A stretch of DNA of 64,000 nt from Polaromonas sp. (lineage in GTDB: Bacteria; Pseudomonadota; Gammaproteobacteria; Burkholderiales; Burkholderiaceae_C), in the NCBI GenBank assembly GCA_025362315.1, contig JANYGP010000024.1, positions 1 through 64,000 of the forward strand, in the 5' to 3' direction. Every line of letters starts with the position of its first letter. The stretch's first letter is position 1. Under the pieces are notes generated by a model that saw only the letters and a program-made list of their open reading frames with translations, searched no databases and had not been told where the DNA came from. The translations under genes and the position numbers were made by a program. Below, one piece after another: positions 10,053 to 20,192 of the stretch.

Positions 10053-10564
10053 TGATGAATATGTCACGCAAACTCTTTTTGATCGGCCTTATTTCGCTGG
10101 CTGGTGCTGCAGCCAGTGCTCAGGAGTTCAAAGTTGGCATTGTCAATCTTGACCGCATTTTTCGCGAAGCTAATTCTGCAAAATCAGCCCAGACCAAACT
10201 CGAGCAGGAGTTTGGCAAGCGCGAAAAAGAATTGAACGATGTCGCTGCGCAGTTGAAAACAGCGTCAGATAAATTTGAGCGTGAATCTCCAACCTTGTCT
10301 GAAAGCCAACGCAACACAAGGCAAAAGCAGCTGGTGGACCAGGACCGCGATTTCCAGCGCAAACGCCGGGAGTTTCAGGAAGACCTGAACACGCGCAAAA
10401 ATGAAGAATTGCAGACAGTGATTGAGCGCGCCAACAAGGTGGTGAAATCTTTGGCAGAAGCCGAAAAATACGACCTGATTGTGCAGGAAGCTGTTTACGT
10501 CAATCCCAAGCACGACATCACTGACAAAGTGCTCAAATCACTGAATGCAGCAGGCGGCAAGTAA
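10052..10564 (+). CDS. skp: Periplasmic chaperone Skp / OmpH family
   Basis: Skp holds unfolded outer membrane proteins in the periplasm and hands them to BAM. The 170-residue precursor has a signal peptide ending around AAASAQ, then a short beta segment (FKVGIVNLDRIF) and a long charged coiled coil (residues about 45-125) that forms the tentacles. The first ATG at 10052 overlaps the bamA stop; ATGs at 10055 and 10061 are also possible. The location between bamA and lpxD is standard. Confidence 0.93.
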   Translation: MMNMSRKLFLIGLISLAGAAASAQEFKVGIVNLDRIFREANSAKSAQTKLEQEFGKREKELNDVAAQLKTASDKFERESPTLSESQRNTRQKQLVDQDRDFQRKRREFQEDLNTRKNEELQTVIERANKVVKSLAEAEKYDLIVQEAVYVNPKHDITDKVLKSLNAAGGK

Positions 10565-10610
10565 CCAACAGGGTTTGGACGGCGCGCATGCCGGATGATG
10601 GTGAATTTGC

Positions 10611-11681
10611 ATGACCATCAAGCTTTTGGATTTGTTCGAAATTCTGGCTGCTGAATTTCCGGCTGCCAGACTTGTTGGCAATGCCGATGTTTTGATTCAT
10701 GACCTGGCACCACTGGAAGGTGCGGGCCCCCAGACCCTCAGCTTTCTGAGCCACCCAAAGTACTCACAAAACCTGGCAGCTTCCAAAGCTGGCTGTGTGG
10801 TTGTCGGACGCCAGGCTGAGCAGCTTGCAGTCCAGCGGGGCACATGCATTGTTGTTGATGACCCGTACCATTATTTTGCACGCGTCACGCAAATCTGGAA
10901 AAAGCTTCAGCAATCTGGCCAGGCTTCGTCCATTCACGCCACGGCTTGTATTGATCCCTCATCGAAAATCGGCGCGGATGTGTCCGTAGGTGCTTTTACC
11001 TGCATTGGGCCAAATGCAGTCATTGCTGATGGGGTGAATGTCGGAGCGCATTGTGTTATCGGTGAAAACGCTTCTGTCGGTGCCTACTCTCGCCTGGCGG
11101 CACGTGTCACAGTGGGTGATGGCTGCTCAATGGGCGAGGGCTGCGTTGTTCACTCCGGTGTGGTGATTGGTGCAGACGGTTTTGGCTTTGCGCCACATGA
11201 CGGACGCTGGGTAAAAATTGAACAATTGGGCGGTGTGCGCATTGGCAACGACGTCGAAATTGGCGCCAACACCTGTGTGGACCGGGGCGCACTGCAAGAC
11301 ACTGTGATTGAAGATGGCGTCAAGCTCGACAACCTGATCCAGATTGGCCACAACGTTCGCATTGGTGCGCATTCAGCACTGGCCGGTTGCGTTGGCGTTG
11401 CAGGCAGTGCCAACATTGGAGCGCATTGCACGATTGGCGGTGGTGCGGTGGTATTGGGTCATTTGACACTGGCCGATCATGTGCATATTTCAGCGGCCTC
11501 GGTGGTGACCCGTTCAATTTTGAAGGCGGGCAACTACACCGGGCTTTTTCCCATCGACGACAATACTGCCTGGGAAAAAAACGCTGCAACCCTCAAGCAG
11601 TTGCATGCCCTGCGCGACCGTTTGAAACAGGTTGAAAAGCAGCTTGTGCAAACCCTCTCATCCAAAGAAGAAAAATCATGA
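10611..11681 (+). CDS. lpxD: UDP-3-O-acylglucosamine N-acyltransferase
   Basis: LpxD adds the N-linked acyl chain in the third step of lipid A synthesis. The 356-residue protein has an N-terminal uridine-binding domain, then a left-handed beta helix built of hexapeptide repeats (residues about 105-320). The catalytic histidine is His247 in the [11 protein letters not shown] segment. A GGTGAAT-like sequence precedes the ATG at 10611. The last codons overlap fabZ by four bases (ATGA), suggesting coupled translation. Confidence 0.96.
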   Translation: MTIKLLDLFEILAAEFPAARLVGNADVLIHDLAPLEGAGPQTLSFLSHPKYSQNLAASKAGCVVVGRQAEQLAVQRGTCIVVDDPYHYFARVTQIWKKLQQSGQASSIHATACIDPSSKIGADVSVGAFTCIGPNAVIADGVNVGAHCVIGENASVGAYSRLAARVTVGDGCSMGEGCVVHSGVVIGADGFGFAPHDGRWVKIEQLGGVRIGNDVEIGANTCVDRGALQDTVIEDGVKLDNLIQIGHNVRIGAHSALAGCVGVAGSANIGAHCTIGGGAVVLGHLTLADHVHISAASVVTRSILKAGNYTGLFPIDDNTAWEKNAATLKQLHALRDRLKQVEKQLVQTLSSKEEKS

Positions 11682-12118
11682 TGGACATCCACCAGATACT
11701 GAAACAACTGCCACACCGGTACCCGATTTTGCTGGTAGACCGTGTGCTGGAAATTGAAAAAGGCAAGCGCATCAAGGCACTGAAAAATGTCACCATCAAT
11801 GAGCCTTTTTTCATGGGGCATTTCCCGCACCGGCCGGTCATGCCAGGTGTGCTGATGCTGGAAGCCATGGCGCAAGCCGCAGCGCTGCTGGCGTTTGACA
11901 TGCTGGGCCAGGCACCTGATGACAAAACTGTGTACTACTTTGCGGGCATTGATGGCGCCCGATTCAAGCGCCCGGTTGAGCCGGGTGACCAGCTCATCAT
12001 GGACGTGACACTTGAGCGCATGAAGGCTGGCGTATTTAAATTCAAGGGCACTGCGCGCGTCGGTGAAGTTGTGGCCTGTGAGGCCGAGTTGATGTGCACC
12101 ATGCGGTCCATTGCTTAA
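11678..12118 (+). CDS. fabZ: 3-hydroxyacyl-[ACP] dehydratase FabZ
   Basis: FabZ dehydrates 3-hydroxyacyl-ACP in fatty acid elongation and competes with LpxA/LpxD for the same substrate, which explains its place between them. The 146-residue hot-dog-fold protein has the active-site segment [13 protein letters not shown] with His48 and Glu62 in the following helix (LEAMAQ). The start overlaps lpxD; lpxA follows after 12 bases. Confidence 0.97.
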   Translation: MMDIHQILKQLPHRYPILLVDRVLEIEKGKRIKALKNVTINEPFFMGHFPHRPVMPGVLMLEAMAQAAALLAFDMLGQAPDDKTVYYFAGIDGARFKRPVEPGDQLIMDVTLERMKAGVFKFKGTARVGEVVACEAELMCTMRSIA

Positions 12119-12130
12119 GAGGTTGTGAAC

Positions 12131-12922
12131 ATGGGTATTCATGCGACAGCAATTGTTGATCCGCAGGCCAGAATAGACAGCACAGCCAGCATTGGGCCTT
12201 ACACCATCGTTGGACCCCATGTCAGCATCGGTGCCAACACCACCATCGGCGCGCACTGCGTGATTGAAGGTCACACCACCATCGGCGCTGACAACCGGAT
12301 TTTTCAATTCAATTCACTTGGCGCGATACCGCAGGACAAAAAATATGCTGGCGAGCCCTGCGAGCTGGTCATTGGCAACCGCAACACCATCCGCGAGTTT
12401 TGTACCTTCAATATCGGCTCACCGGGTGATGTGGGCGTCACGCGAGTGGGCGATGACAACTGGTTCATGGCCTATGTGCATCTGGCACACGACTGCCAGG
12501 TAGGAGGCCACACGATTTTTGCCAACAATTCCCAGCTTGCAGGCCATGTGCATGTGGGTGACTGGGTGATTCTGGGTGGCTTTACCGTAGTGCACCAGTT
12601 TGTGCGATTGGGCGCGCACAGCATGACGGCGATGTGCTCGCTGTTGTTGGCTGACTTGCCGCCGTTTGTGATGTCGCAGGGTCAGCCTGCCGAGGCACGC
12701 ACTATGAATTTTGAAGGGCTGCGTCGGCGCGGGTTTTCTGCTGAACGGATTGCCGCCGTCAAAGCCATGCACAAAGCGATGTACCGTGATCATTTGACGC
12801 TTGAAGCAGCTCGACTGCAAATTGCTGGTTTGACCGGCAGCCATCCCGACTCGGCGCCAGACGTACGCATGATGCTTGCATTTTTAGAGCACACATCGCC
12901 GCAGCGCGGCATCGTCCGGTAG
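12131..12922 (+). CDS. lpxA: Acyl-[ACP]-UDP-N-acetylglucosamine O-acyltransferase
   Basis: LpxA carries out the first step of lipid A synthesis. The 263-residue protein is a hexapeptide-repeat beta helix (residues about 1-190) with an alpha-helical C-terminus, and His120 in the HLAHDCQVG segment matches the catalytic base. A GTG two codons upstream (12125) is in frame, but AAGAGG is only two bases from it and eight from the ATG at 12131, so the ATG is preferred. Confidence 0.97.
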   Translation: MGIHATAIVDPQARIDSTASIGPYTIVGPHVSIGANTTIGAHCVIEGHTTIGADNRIFQFNSLGAIPQDKKYAGEPCELVIGNRNTIREFCTFNIGSPGDVGVTRVGDDNWFMAYVHLAHDCQVGGHTIFANNSQLAGHVHVGDWVILGGFTVVHQFVRLGAHSMTAMCSLLLADLPPFVMSQGQPAEARTMNFEGLRRRGFSAERIAAVKAMHKAMYRDHLTLEAARLQIAGLTGSHPDSAPDVRMMLAFLEHTSPQRGIVR

Positions 12923-12928
12923 CACCCG

Positions 12929-14080
12929 ATGCAGAAAGCGCCCACAGTGGCGATGGTTGCGGGCGAGACTTCTGGCGATTTGTTGGCGGGGCTTTTGCTC
13001 GATGGTTTGAAAACCCGTTGGCCCGGCTTGCAAGCCTTCGGCATCGGTGGGCCACAGATGGCGAAAAAGGGTTTTGACGCCTGGTGGCCCAGTGACAAAC
13101 TGGCCGTGCGCGGCTACGTCGAGGTGCTGCGCCATTACCGCGAAATTGTCGGAATTCGCGAGCAAGTCAAAACCCGCCTGCTGAACTCTCCGCCCGATAT
13201 TTTCATTGGTGTGGATGCGCCAGACTTCAACCTTGACCTGGAAGCGGCACTCAAAGCCAAAGGCATCAAGACCGTGCATTTTGTCAGCCCGTCCATTTGG
13301 GCCTGGCGGGCAGACCGTGTTGAAAAAATCCGCCGCAGCGTTGACCATATGCTCTGCATTTTCCCGTTTGAAGTCGCTTTGCTGGCACAGCACGGCATCG
13401 CTGCCACCTACGTTGGCCATCCGCTGGCCAATGTCATCCCAATTCAGCCAGACCGGCGTGCTGCCCGTGCCAGCTTGGGCCTGAGCGAAGCAGATACTGT
13501 TGTTGCCATCCTGCCGGGCAGTCGAAAGTCCGAAGTTCAATACCTCGCCCATAGGTTTTTTAAAGCTGCAGCGCATATAAATAGGGCGCGACCAGCTATT
13601 AAATTTATAGTACCTGCAATTCCCGCGTTGCAGCCCGAAATTAAAAGCATTGCCAGTCAGGTCGGCGTGCAAAACCTGCAAATCTTCACAGGCCAGTCGC
13701 ACACCGCACTTGCCGCCTGTGATGTCACATTGATCGCCAGTGGCACTGCCACGCTGGAGGCAGCGCTGTTCAAGCGCCCGATGGTGATTGCCTACAACAT
13801 GAACTGGCTGTCCTGGCGCATCATGCAGCGCAAAAAACTGCAGCCCTGGGTGGGTTTGCCAAATATTTTGTGTGAAGAGTTTGTGGTGCCCGAGCTGCTG
13901 CAGGGTGCTGCAACGCCTGAAGCCCTGGCTGATGCTGTTTTGAAGTGGGTGAATACCCAGGCGAATGAGCCTGCCAAAATACAAGCCCTGGAACAACGTT
14001 TTACCCGCCTGCACGCTGAGCTGCAGCGGGACACCCCAAAACTGGCCACCGATGCAATCAAAAAAATTCTTGAAAGCTGA
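12929..14080 (+). CDS. lpxB: Lipid-A-disaccharide synthase
   Basis: LpxB (glycosyltransferase family 19) joins lipid X and UDP-2,3-diacylglucosamine. The 383-residue protein shows the N-terminal [21 protein letters not shown] and LPGSRKSEV segments, and [11 protein letters not shown] in the C-terminal half. It begins six bases after lpxA. Residues 215-230 are encoded by a copy of the dispersed repeat in frame, giving [16 protein letters not shown] between two conserved blocks. The C-terminus overlaps rnhB by 29 bases. Confidence 0.96.
   Translation: MQKAPTVAMVAGETSGDLLAGLLLDGLKTRWPGLQAFGIGGPQMAKKGFDAWWPSDKLAVRGYVEVLRHYREIVGIREQVKTRLLNSPPDIFIGVDAPDFNLDLEAALKAKGIKTVHFVSPSIWAWRADRVEKIRRSVDHMLCIFPFEVALLAQHGIAATYVGHPLANVIPIQPDRRAARASLGLSEADTVVAILPGSRKSEVQYLAHRFFKAAAHINRARPAIKFIVPAIPALQPEIKSIASQVGVQNLQIFTGQSHTALAACDVTLIASGTATLEAALFKRPMVIAYNMNWLSWRIMQRKKLQPWVGLPNILCEEFVVPELLQGAATPEALADAVLKWVNTQANEPAKIQALEQRFTRLHAELQRDTPKLATDAIKKILES
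13571..13617 (-). repeat. Dispersed repeat copy inside lpxB
   Basis: The segment contains the repeat core AGCTATTAAATTTATAGTA preceded by a degraded form of the hairpin half (GCGCATATAAATAGGGCGCG). It matches the copies in the rRNA methylase, the DUF4149 gene and the nuclease gene in the same orientation and the same reading frame (A-I-K-F-I-V here). The gene is not interrupted. Confidence 0.8.
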
Positions 14081-14669
14081 GCAGGCCGCTTTGCTGTGGG
14101 ACACACCTGGCCTGGTGGCAGGCGTGGACGAAGCTGGGCGCGGCCCACTGATGGGCCCTGTTGTGGCGGCCGCAGTGATTCTGGACGAACTCAATCCCAT
14201 CAAAGGACTGGCTGATTCCAAAAAACTCACAGCTTTGCAACGCGACAGGTTGTACGATGAAATTCACGCCAGGGCGCTGTGTTTTTCTATTGCGATGGCC
14301 ACGGTGGAAGAAATCAATGAATTGAACATCTTGCAGGCCACGATGTTGGCCATGAAGCGCGCGGTTGAAGGTTTGCGGCTTAAGCCGCACAAGGCGCTGA
14401 TCGATGGCAATCGGCTACCCATGCTGAATATTCTTGCAGAGGCCATTGTCAAAGGCGATACAAAAGTACCGGCAATTTCGGCAGCATCCATATTGGCAAA
14501 AGTCACGCGAGACCGCTGGTGCGCCAAGTATGACCTTGTCTTTCCCCAATACGGCTTTGCCGGACACAAAGGTTATGGCACCACAGCCCACCTGCTGGCA
14601 CTGCAGGCGCATGGGGCTTGTCCGCAACACCGCAAATCATTTGCACCGGTGGCAGCGGTGCTGTTATGA
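14052..14669 (+). CDS. rnhB: Ribonuclease HII
   Basis: RNase HII removes ribonucleotides from DNA duplexes and RNA from RNA-DNA hybrids. The 205-residue protein has the catalytic N-terminal motif [10 protein letters not shown] (Asp26, Glu27), the [17 protein letters not shown] segment, and [11 protein letters not shown]. The open frame runs further upstream inside lpxB, but homology starts near [10 protein letters not shown], so I use the ATG at 14052. The overlap with lpxB and with the next gene (ATGA) suggests one transcript. Confidence 0.95.
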   Translation: MQSKKFLKAEQAALLWDTPGLVAGVDEAGRGPLMGPVVAAAVILDELNPIKGLADSKKLTALQRDRLYDEIHARALCFSIAMATVEEINELNILQATMLAMKRAVEGLRLKPHKALIDGNRLPMLNILAEAIVKGDTKVPAISAASILAKVTRDRWCAKYDLVFPQYGFAGHKGYGTTAHLLALQAHGACPQHRKSFAPVAAVLL

Positions 14670-15460
14670 CGCAGGCACCCGAGCGCATCACCTCCAGCAG
14701 CAATCCACTGATCAAGGAGTTACGCAAGCTTGGCACTGACAACACTGCTTACCGCAAACAGGGCAGGGTGTGGCTGGAGGGTGACCATTTGTGCCGTGCA
14801 GCGCTGCTGCGCGGCGTCAAGCCTGTTTTTAGTCTTGTTTCTGAGTCTTATTGGCCGCTAGCCCAATCAATGTATGCGCAAGCAGCTATTAAAAACATAG
14901 TAGTTCCAGATGCGCTGTTCGCCCAGATCAGCTCGCTTGAGTCACCTGGTGGCATGGGCTTTGTGATGGATTTGCCAGCTGAATTACCGTTGTCACCGCT
15001 GGTGTCCAGCGTCATCCTCGACCGCGTTCAGGATGCCGGCAATGTGGGCTCAATTTTGCGCAGTGCCGCTGCATTTGGCTTTGGCCAGGTGATTGCGCTC
15101 AAGGGCTCCGCTGCCCTGTGGTCACCCAAGGTATTGCGATCGGGCATGGGTGCGCATTTTGGTTTGAAGTTGATTGAAGGCACTGACATACAAGCTTTGA
15201 CCACGCTTGGCGTACCCCTGGTTGTCACCAGCTCGCATGAGGGGGATTTTTTGGGTCAGGCCAGGCTGCCCACACCCTGCGCCTGGGTTATGGGCCACGA
15301 AGGTCAGGGCGTCAGTGAGCTGTTGATGAAGCAGGCAACCATCAAAGTACGCATTGCGCAGCCGGGCGGTGAAGAGTCGCTCAATGTGGCCGCTGCAGCA
15401 GCGATTTGCCTGCATTTCTCTTCTGCACAAAACAGCCTAACCAATGGGCAAAGGCTATAA
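14666..15460 (+). CDS. TrmH/SpoU family RNA 2'-O-methyltransferase
   Basis: This 264-residue protein is a SPOUT-fold methyltransferase that uses S-adenosylmethionine to methylate ribose in rRNA or tRNA. An N-terminal substrate-binding domain (residues about 1-100) precedes the knotted catalytic domain with [33 protein letters not shown] and the [12 protein letters not shown]-type third motif. The exact RNA target is not evident. The start overlaps rnhB. Residues about 65-79 ([15 protein letters not shown]) are encoded by a dispersed repeat copy. The stop codon overlaps a TATAAT. Confidence 0.9.
   Translation: MTQAPERITSSSNPLIKELRKLGTDNTAYRKQGRVWLEGDHLCRAALLRGVKPVFSLVSESYWPLAQSMYAQAAIKNIVVPDALFAQISSLESPGGMGFVMDLPAELPLSPLVSSVILDRVQDAGNVGSILRSAAAFGFGQVIALKGSAALWSPKVLRSGMGAHFGLKLIEGTDIQALTTLGVPLVVTSSHEGDFLGQARLPTPCAWVMGHEGQGVSELLMKQATIKVRIAQPGGEESLNVAAAAAICLHFSSAQNSLTNGQRL
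14857..14903 (-). repeat. Dispersed repeat copy inside the SpoU methyltransferase gene
   Basis: It reads GCTAGCCCAATCAATGTATG followed by CGCAAGCAGCTATTAAAAAC and ATAGTAG, a close match to the repeat orientation seen in lpxB. It lies in the linker between the N-terminal domain and the catalytic knot, in frame, with the shared A-A-I-K-N-I-V peptide. Confidence 0.85.
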
Positions 15461-15461
15461 T
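15456..15461 (+). promoter_or_regulatory. Candidate -10 box for carAB
   Basis: A perfect TATAAT overlaps the stop codon of the preceding methyltransferase gene. About 130 bases of leader follow before carA, with no gene in it. A convincing -35 box is not visible. The position just before carA makes a carA promoter plausible. Confidence 0.4.
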
Positions 15462-15591
15462 CAAGGGCTTTTCTAAACCCGGCCAGCCCCAAGCGACACA
15501 ACGCAGAATCCCTTAAAAAAGCAGCGTACCCGTCAACGACGAACACACGTTTGGGCAGGCCGTCATCGACCGACAGCTCTCAGGAGGCCCC

Positions 15592-16767
15592 TTGCTTTTG
15601 TCCTTACAGGGATCGTCCCTTACAAATCCTCAAGCCATTTTGGCGCTGGCCGACGGGACAGTTTTCATTGGCAATTCAATTGGCGCTGCCGGCCACACGG
15701 TTGGCGAGGTGGTTTTCAACACCGCCATGTCGGGTTATCAAGAAATTCTGACCGACCCGAGTTATTGCCAGCAACTGGTCACTCTGACTTACCCGCACAT
15801 CGGCAATTACGGCGTCAGCCATGAAGATGTGGAGGCGTCCAGAATTTACGCCGCTGGCCTGATCATCAAAGACCTGCCTTTGCTGGCATCCAACTTTCGC
15901 GCGTCAATGACGCTGTCCGAGTACCTGGTCAACGAAGGCACGGTTGCCATTGCCAACATTGACACGCGCCAATTGACCCGCCATTTACGCACCCGAGGTG
16001 CCCAAAACGGCTGCATCATGGCTTTGCCTGTTGGTGAAGTTGCTTCGTCGACTGCCATCGCCAAAGCGATTGCGCTGGCGAAAGCTGCGCCCAACATGGC
16101 AGGCCTTGATCTTGCCAAAGTTGTGTCGGTTGACAAGGCTTACGAATGGACGCAGACCGAGTGGCAATTGGGAACAGGTTATGGGGTGCAAACGGACCCT
16201 AAATTTCATGTGGTGGCCTGCGACTATGGCGTCAAGAAAAACATTTTGCGCATGCTGGCCCAGCGGGGCGCGCGCATCACGGTAGTGCCTGCCCAAACAT
16301 CGGCCCAGGAGGTGTTGAAACTCAAACCCGATGGCGTTTTTCTGTCCAACGGCCCCGGCGATCCAGAGCCGTGCGATTACGCCATTGAAGCCGCACGTGA
16401 GCTGATCGACAGCGGTATCCCCACGTTCGGCATTTGTCTGGGCCACCAGATCATGGCTCTGGCTGCAGGCGCCAAAACCTACAAGATGCAGCAAAGCCAC
16501 CACGGCGCAAACCACCCTGTCAAAGACCTTGACACCGGGCGCGTCAGCATCACCAGCCAAAACCATGGGTTTTCGGTGGACCTGTCCAGCCTGCCAGCGC
16601 ATCTGCGTGCAACCCACATCAGTTTGTTTGACGACACACTGCAAGGCCTGGCTTGGGCGGACAAGCCGGCTTTTTGCTTTCAGGGTCACCCGGAGGCATC
16701 GCCTGGGCCGCATGATATTTCGTATCTGTTTGACCGCTTCACAGCATTGATGGGGCAGGACAAATGA
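15592..16767 (+). CDS. carA: Carbamoyl phosphate synthase small (glutaminase) subunit
   Basis: CarA hydrolyses glutamine and channels ammonia to CarB for carbamoyl phosphate, the precursor of arginine and pyrimidines. The 391-residue protein has the N-terminal CPSase domain (residues about 15-150) and a class I glutamine amidotransferase domain with Cys282 in FGICLGHQ and the His/Glu pair in [12 protein letters not shown]. No ATG is near the start. A strong AGGAGG at 15582-15587 precedes TTG codons at 15592 and 15598, so initiation at a TTG is inferred. Confidence 0.95.
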   Translation: MLLSLQGSSLTNPQAILALADGTVFIGNSIGAAGHTVGEVVFNTAMSGYQEILTDPSYCQQLVTLTYPHIGNYGVSHEDVEASRIYAAGLIIKDLPLLASNFRASMTLSEYLVNEGTVAIANIDTRQLTRHLRTRGAQNGCIMALPVGEVASSTAIAKAIALAKAAPNMAGLDLAKVVSVDKAYEWTQTEWQLGTGYGVQTDPKFHVVACDYGVKKNILRMLAQRGARITVVPAQTSAQEVLKLKPDGVFLSNGPGDPEPCDYAIEAARELIDSGIPTFGICLGHQIMALAAGAKTYKMQQSHHGANHPVKDLDTGRVSITSQNHGFSVDLSSLPAHLRATHISLFDDTLQGLAWADKPAFCFQGHPEASPGPHDISYLFDRFTALMGQDK

Positions 16768-16798
16768 GCCCCCACGTCCACGGCAATGCCGATTCACT

Positions 16799-16848
16799 GC
16801 CCCCCGAGGGGGCTTTTGCTCCCTTGGAGCGGTCCTACGGGAGCAAAA
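16799..16848 (+). repeat. Intergenic palindrome between carA and carB covering the carB ribosome binding site
   Basis: Two structures lie in tandem: CCCCCGAGGGGG at 16801-16812, then a perfect ten-base inverted repeat with arms TTTTGCTCCC (16814-16823) and GGGAGCAAAA (16839-16848). The right arm contains the only purine-rich ribosome binding sequence for carB and ends at the base before the carB ATG. Similar GC-rich palindromes are, from memory, common between genes in Comamonadaceae. Confidence 0.8.
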
Positions 16849-19800
16849 ATGCCTAAACGCACCGACATCAAATCCGTTCTTATCATTGGCGCAGGCCCGA
16901 TCATCATTGGCCAGGCATGCGAGTTTGACTATTCCGGCGTGCAGGCCTGCAAGGCGCTGCGGGAAGAGGGCTACAAGGTCATTTTGATCAACAGCAACCC
17001 CGCTACCATCATGACTGACCCGGCGACGGCGGACGTGACCTACATTGAGCCAATCACCTGGCAAACCGTTGAAAAAATTATCGCCAAGGAAAAGCCCGAT
17101 GCGATTTTGCCAACCATGGGTGGGCAAACTGCGCTCAATTGCGCTCTGGATTTGTGGCACAACGGCGTGCTGGAAAAATACACGGGTGGTGGAACGGGCA
17201 ATCCCGTGGAACTGATTGGCGCAAAACCCGAAGCCATTGACAAAGCCGAGGATCGCTTGAAGTTCAAGGATGCGATGACCAAAATTGGTCTGGGCTCGGC
17301 CCGGTCTGGCATTGCCCATTCGCTGGATGAAGCTTGGGCAGTTCAAAAAACACTGGGTTTCCCGACGGTCATTCGCCCCAGTTTCACACTGGGCGGCACC
17401 GGCGGCGGCATAGCCTACAACGCTGAAGAGTTTGAAGTGATCTGCAAACGCGGGCTGGAGGCATCACCGACCAGCGAGCTGCTGATTGAAGAGTCGTTGC
17501 TGGGCTGGAAAGAGTACGAGATGGAGGTTGTGCGCGACACGGCAGACAACTGCATCATCGTGTGCTCGATTGAAAATCTGGATCCCATGGGCGTGCACAC
17601 CGGTGACTCGATCACGGTCGCCCCAGCGCAAACGCTAACCGACAAGGAATACCAGATCATGCGCAATGCATCGCTGGCGATTTTGCGTGAGATTGGTGTC
17701 GAGACGGGCGGCTCGAATGTGCAGTTTTCCATCAACCCGGATGATGGCCGGATGGTGGTCATTGAGATGAATCCGCGTGTCTCGCGATCCTCCGCGCTGG
17801 CGTCTAAGGCCACAGGTTTCCCAATCGCCAAGGTCGCGGCCAAGCTTGCGATTGGCTACACGCTCGATGAGCTGCGCAACGAGATCACGGGCGGCTCAAC
17901 GCCTGCATCGTTTGAACCCAGCATCGACTATGTCGTCACGAAAATTCCGCGCTTTGCATTTGAGAAATTCCCCACAGCAGACTCGCGATTGACCACACAA
18001 ATGAAGTCGGTTGGAGAAGTGATGGCCATGGGTCGCACGTTCCAGGAATCGTTTCAAAAAGCGCTTCGCGGACTGGAAGTTGGCGTTGACGGCATGAACG
18101 AAAAAACCCAGGACCGTGAAGTGCTGGAAAAAGAATTGGGCGCACCTGGCCCGGACCGCATCTGGTACGTGGGCGACGCATTTGCCATGGGCATGAGCGT
18201 GGACGAAGTTTTTGCATTGACCAAGATTGATCCCTGGTTTTTGGTGCAGATCGAGCAGATCGTGAAAATTGAACTGGAGCTGGAAACAACGTCGCTTGAC
18301 AAGATTGACGCTGCAACGCTGCGCGTTCTTAAACAAAAGGGCTTTTCAGACCGCCGTCTGGCCAGGCAGCTGAAAACGACTGACACCGCTATTCGTGAAC
18401 GGCGCAGAGCGCTGGGCGTCAGGCCTGTCTACAAGCGGGTAGACACCTGCGCAGCAGAGTTTGCTACCAACACGGCTTATCTGTATTCAACTTACGAGGC
18501 TGAAGGCTCTGAGTGCGAAGCCGAACCCACAGACAAGAAAAAAATCATGGTGCTGGGCGGTGGGCCTAACCGCATTGGCCAGGGCATTGAGTTTGATTAC
18601 TGCTGCGTGCATGCCGCACTGGCCCTGCGCGAAGACGGTTACGAGACCATCATGGTTAACTGCAACCCTGAAACTGTATCGACCGACTACGACACCTCAG
18701 ACCGTCTGTACTTTGAGCCGCTGACGCTGGAGGACGTGCTGGAAATTGTTGACAAGGAAAAGCCGTTTGGTGTGATCGTGCAGTACGGCGGTCAAACACC
18801 ACTCAAGCTAGCGCTCGACCTGGAAGCCAATGGCGTGCCCATCATCGGCACATCACCTGACATGATTGATGCAGCTGAAGACCGGGAGCGGTTCTCGGCA
18901 TTGCTGCGCAAATTGACTTTGAAGCAGCCACCGAATGCCACAGCACGTACTGAGGCGGAGGCACTTGAAAAAGCTCTTGCGCTCGGCTACCCACTGGTGG
19001 TGCGTCCCAGCTACGTGCTGGGCGGCCGCGCGATGGAGATCGTTCACGAGCAGCGGGATCTGGAACGCTACATGCGCGAAGCCGTGAAGGTCAGCCATGA
19101 CTCGCCTGTGCTGCTCGACCGCTTTTTAAACGATGCCATTGAATGCGATGTCGACTGCATTCGTGACGACACGGGCGCGACGTTTATTGGCGGCGTGATG
19201 GAGCACATTGAGCAAGCCGGCGTACACAGCGGAGACTCTGCCTGCTCGCTGCCGCCGTATTCATTGAGTGCCGAGACCATCAAGGAAATCAAACGGCAAA
19301 CCTCTGCCATGGCAGCTGCTCTTGAGGTGGTTGGCTTGATGAACGTGCAGTTTGCGATTCAGCATGTCGACGGCAAAGACGTGATTTACGTGCTTGAAGT
19401 CAACCCACGCGCCTCACGCACCGTGCCATTTGTCAGCAAGGCAACCGGCATCCAGCTGGCCAAGGTCGCTGCGCGCTGCATGGTGGGCCAGTCATTGGCA
19501 TCGCAGGGCTTAATTGTTGACGGGGAAAGCAAAGAAGTCACACCTCCGTATTTCAGCGTCAAAGAAGCCGTGTTCCCGTTTGTCAAATTCCCGGGCGTTG
19601 ACACGATTTTAGGGCCAGAGATGAAGTCAACTGGCGAGGTCATGGGCGTTGGCAAAACCTTTGGCGAAGCGTTTGTCAAGTCGCAACTGGGTGCAGGCAC
19701 AAAGCTGCCAACGTCTGGGCGGGTGTTTTTGACTGTCAAAAACAATGATAAACCGCGTGCAGTAGAAGTAGCACGGGCGCTGGCTGCTATGAAGTTTGAC

Positions 19801-20112
19801 ATCGTGGCCACAAAGGGTACCGCCGCTGCCATCTCCGCTGCGGGCATTGCCTGCGGCATTGTCAGCAAGGTCACAGAAGGCCGCCCGCACGTTGTTGACA
19901 TGATCAAAAACAACGAGATTGCGCTGGTGATCAATACGGTTGAAGAACGGCGCAACGCCATTGCAGATTCAAGGCAGATTCGAACGTCGTCCCTGCTGGC
20001 CAGAGTCACGACTTTCACCACCATTGCCGGCGCGGAAGCTGCCGTTGAGGGCATGAAATACATGAATGACCTGAGCATTATTTCTGTTCAGGAAATGCAT
20101 CAGCAGTTGTAA
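16849..20112 (+). CDS. carB: Carbamoyl phosphate synthase large subunit
   Basis: CarB makes carbamoyl phosphate from bicarbonate, ammonia and two ATP. The 1087-residue protein has the expected two homologous halves, each with an ATP-grasp domain: [22 protein letters not shown] opens the first and [21 protein letters not shown] the second. An oligomerisation domain lies between, and the C-terminal MGS-like allosteric domain spans about residues 950-1085. I use the ATG at 16849; an in-frame ATG at 16786 would add a proline/glycine stretch without homology. A weak repeat-like stretch near 19755 is explained by protein conservation. Confidence 0.97.
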   Translation: MPKRTDIKSVLIIGAGPIIIGQACEFDYSGVQACKALREEGYKVILINSNPATIMTDPATADVTYIEPITWQTVEKIIAKEKPDAILPTMGGQTALNCALDLWHNGVLEKYTGGGTGNPVELIGAKPEAIDKAEDRLKFKDAMTKIGLGSARSGIAHSLDEAWAVQKTLGFPTVIRPSFTLGGTGGGIAYNAEEFEVICKRGLEASPTSELLIEESLLGWKEYEMEVVRDTADNCIIVCSIENLDPMGVHTGDSITVAPAQTLTDKEYQIMRNASLAILREIGVETGGSNVQFSINPDDGRMVVIEMNPRVSRSSALASKATGFPIAKVAAKLAIGYTLDELRNEITGGSTPASFEPSIDYVVTKIPRFAFEKFPTADSRLTTQMKSVGEVMAMGRTFQESFQKALRGLEVGVDGMNEKTQDREVLEKELGAPGPDRIWYVGDAFAMGMSVDEVFALTKIDPWFLVQIEQIVKIELELETTSLDKIDAATLRVLKQKGFSDRRLARQLKTTDTAIRERRRALGVRPVYKRVDTCAAEFATNTAYLYSTYEAEGSECEAEPTDKKKIMVLGGGPNRIGQGIEFDYCCVHAALALREDGYETIMVNCNPETVSTDYDTSDRLYFEPLTLEDVLEIVDKEKPFGVIVQYGGQTPLKLALDLEANGVPIIGTSPDMIDAAEDRERFSALLRKLTLKQPPNATARTEAEALEKALALGYPLVVRPSYVLGGRAMEIVHEQRDLERYMREAVKVSHDSPVLLDRFLNDAIECDVDCIRDDTGATFIGGVMEHIEQAGVHSGDSACSLPPYSLSAETIKEIKRQTSAMAAALEVVGLMNVQFAIQHVDGKDVIYVLEVNPRASRTVPFVSKATGIQLAKVAARCMVGQSLASQGLIVDGESKEVTPPYFSVKEAVFPFVKFPGVDTILGPEMKSTGEVMGVGKTFGEAFVKSQLGAGTKLPTSGRVFLTVKNNDKPRAVEVARALAAMKFDIVATKGTAAAISAAGIACGIVSKVTEGRPHVVDMIKNNEIALVINTVEERRNAIADSRQIRTSSLLARVTTFTTIAGAEAAVEGMKYMNDLSIISVQEMHQQL

Positions 20113-20192
20113 ATACGTTTTGTATCTTTGCCGCGTTGTGTTTTTGGGTCACTCGCGTGTGGTGGTATGGGTGATGAATCTCACACTACTTA

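Noticed and set aside
12884-14230. Long open frame of 448 codons opposite lpxB and rnhB
   Set aside because: Antisense shadow of conserved genes; no recognisable domain or ribosome binding site.
15985-17346. Long open frame of 453 codons on the minus strand opposite carA/carB
   Set aside because: Composition is that of an antisense shadow and the plus strand encodes well-conserved proteins throughout.
19755-19800. Repeat-like stretch in carB (GTAGCACGGGCGCTGGCTGC then TATGAAGTTTGAC)
   Set aside because: It resembles the dispersed repeat and even gives [12 protein letters not shown], but the region matches the conserved C-terminal CarB domain, so protein conservation explains it better.
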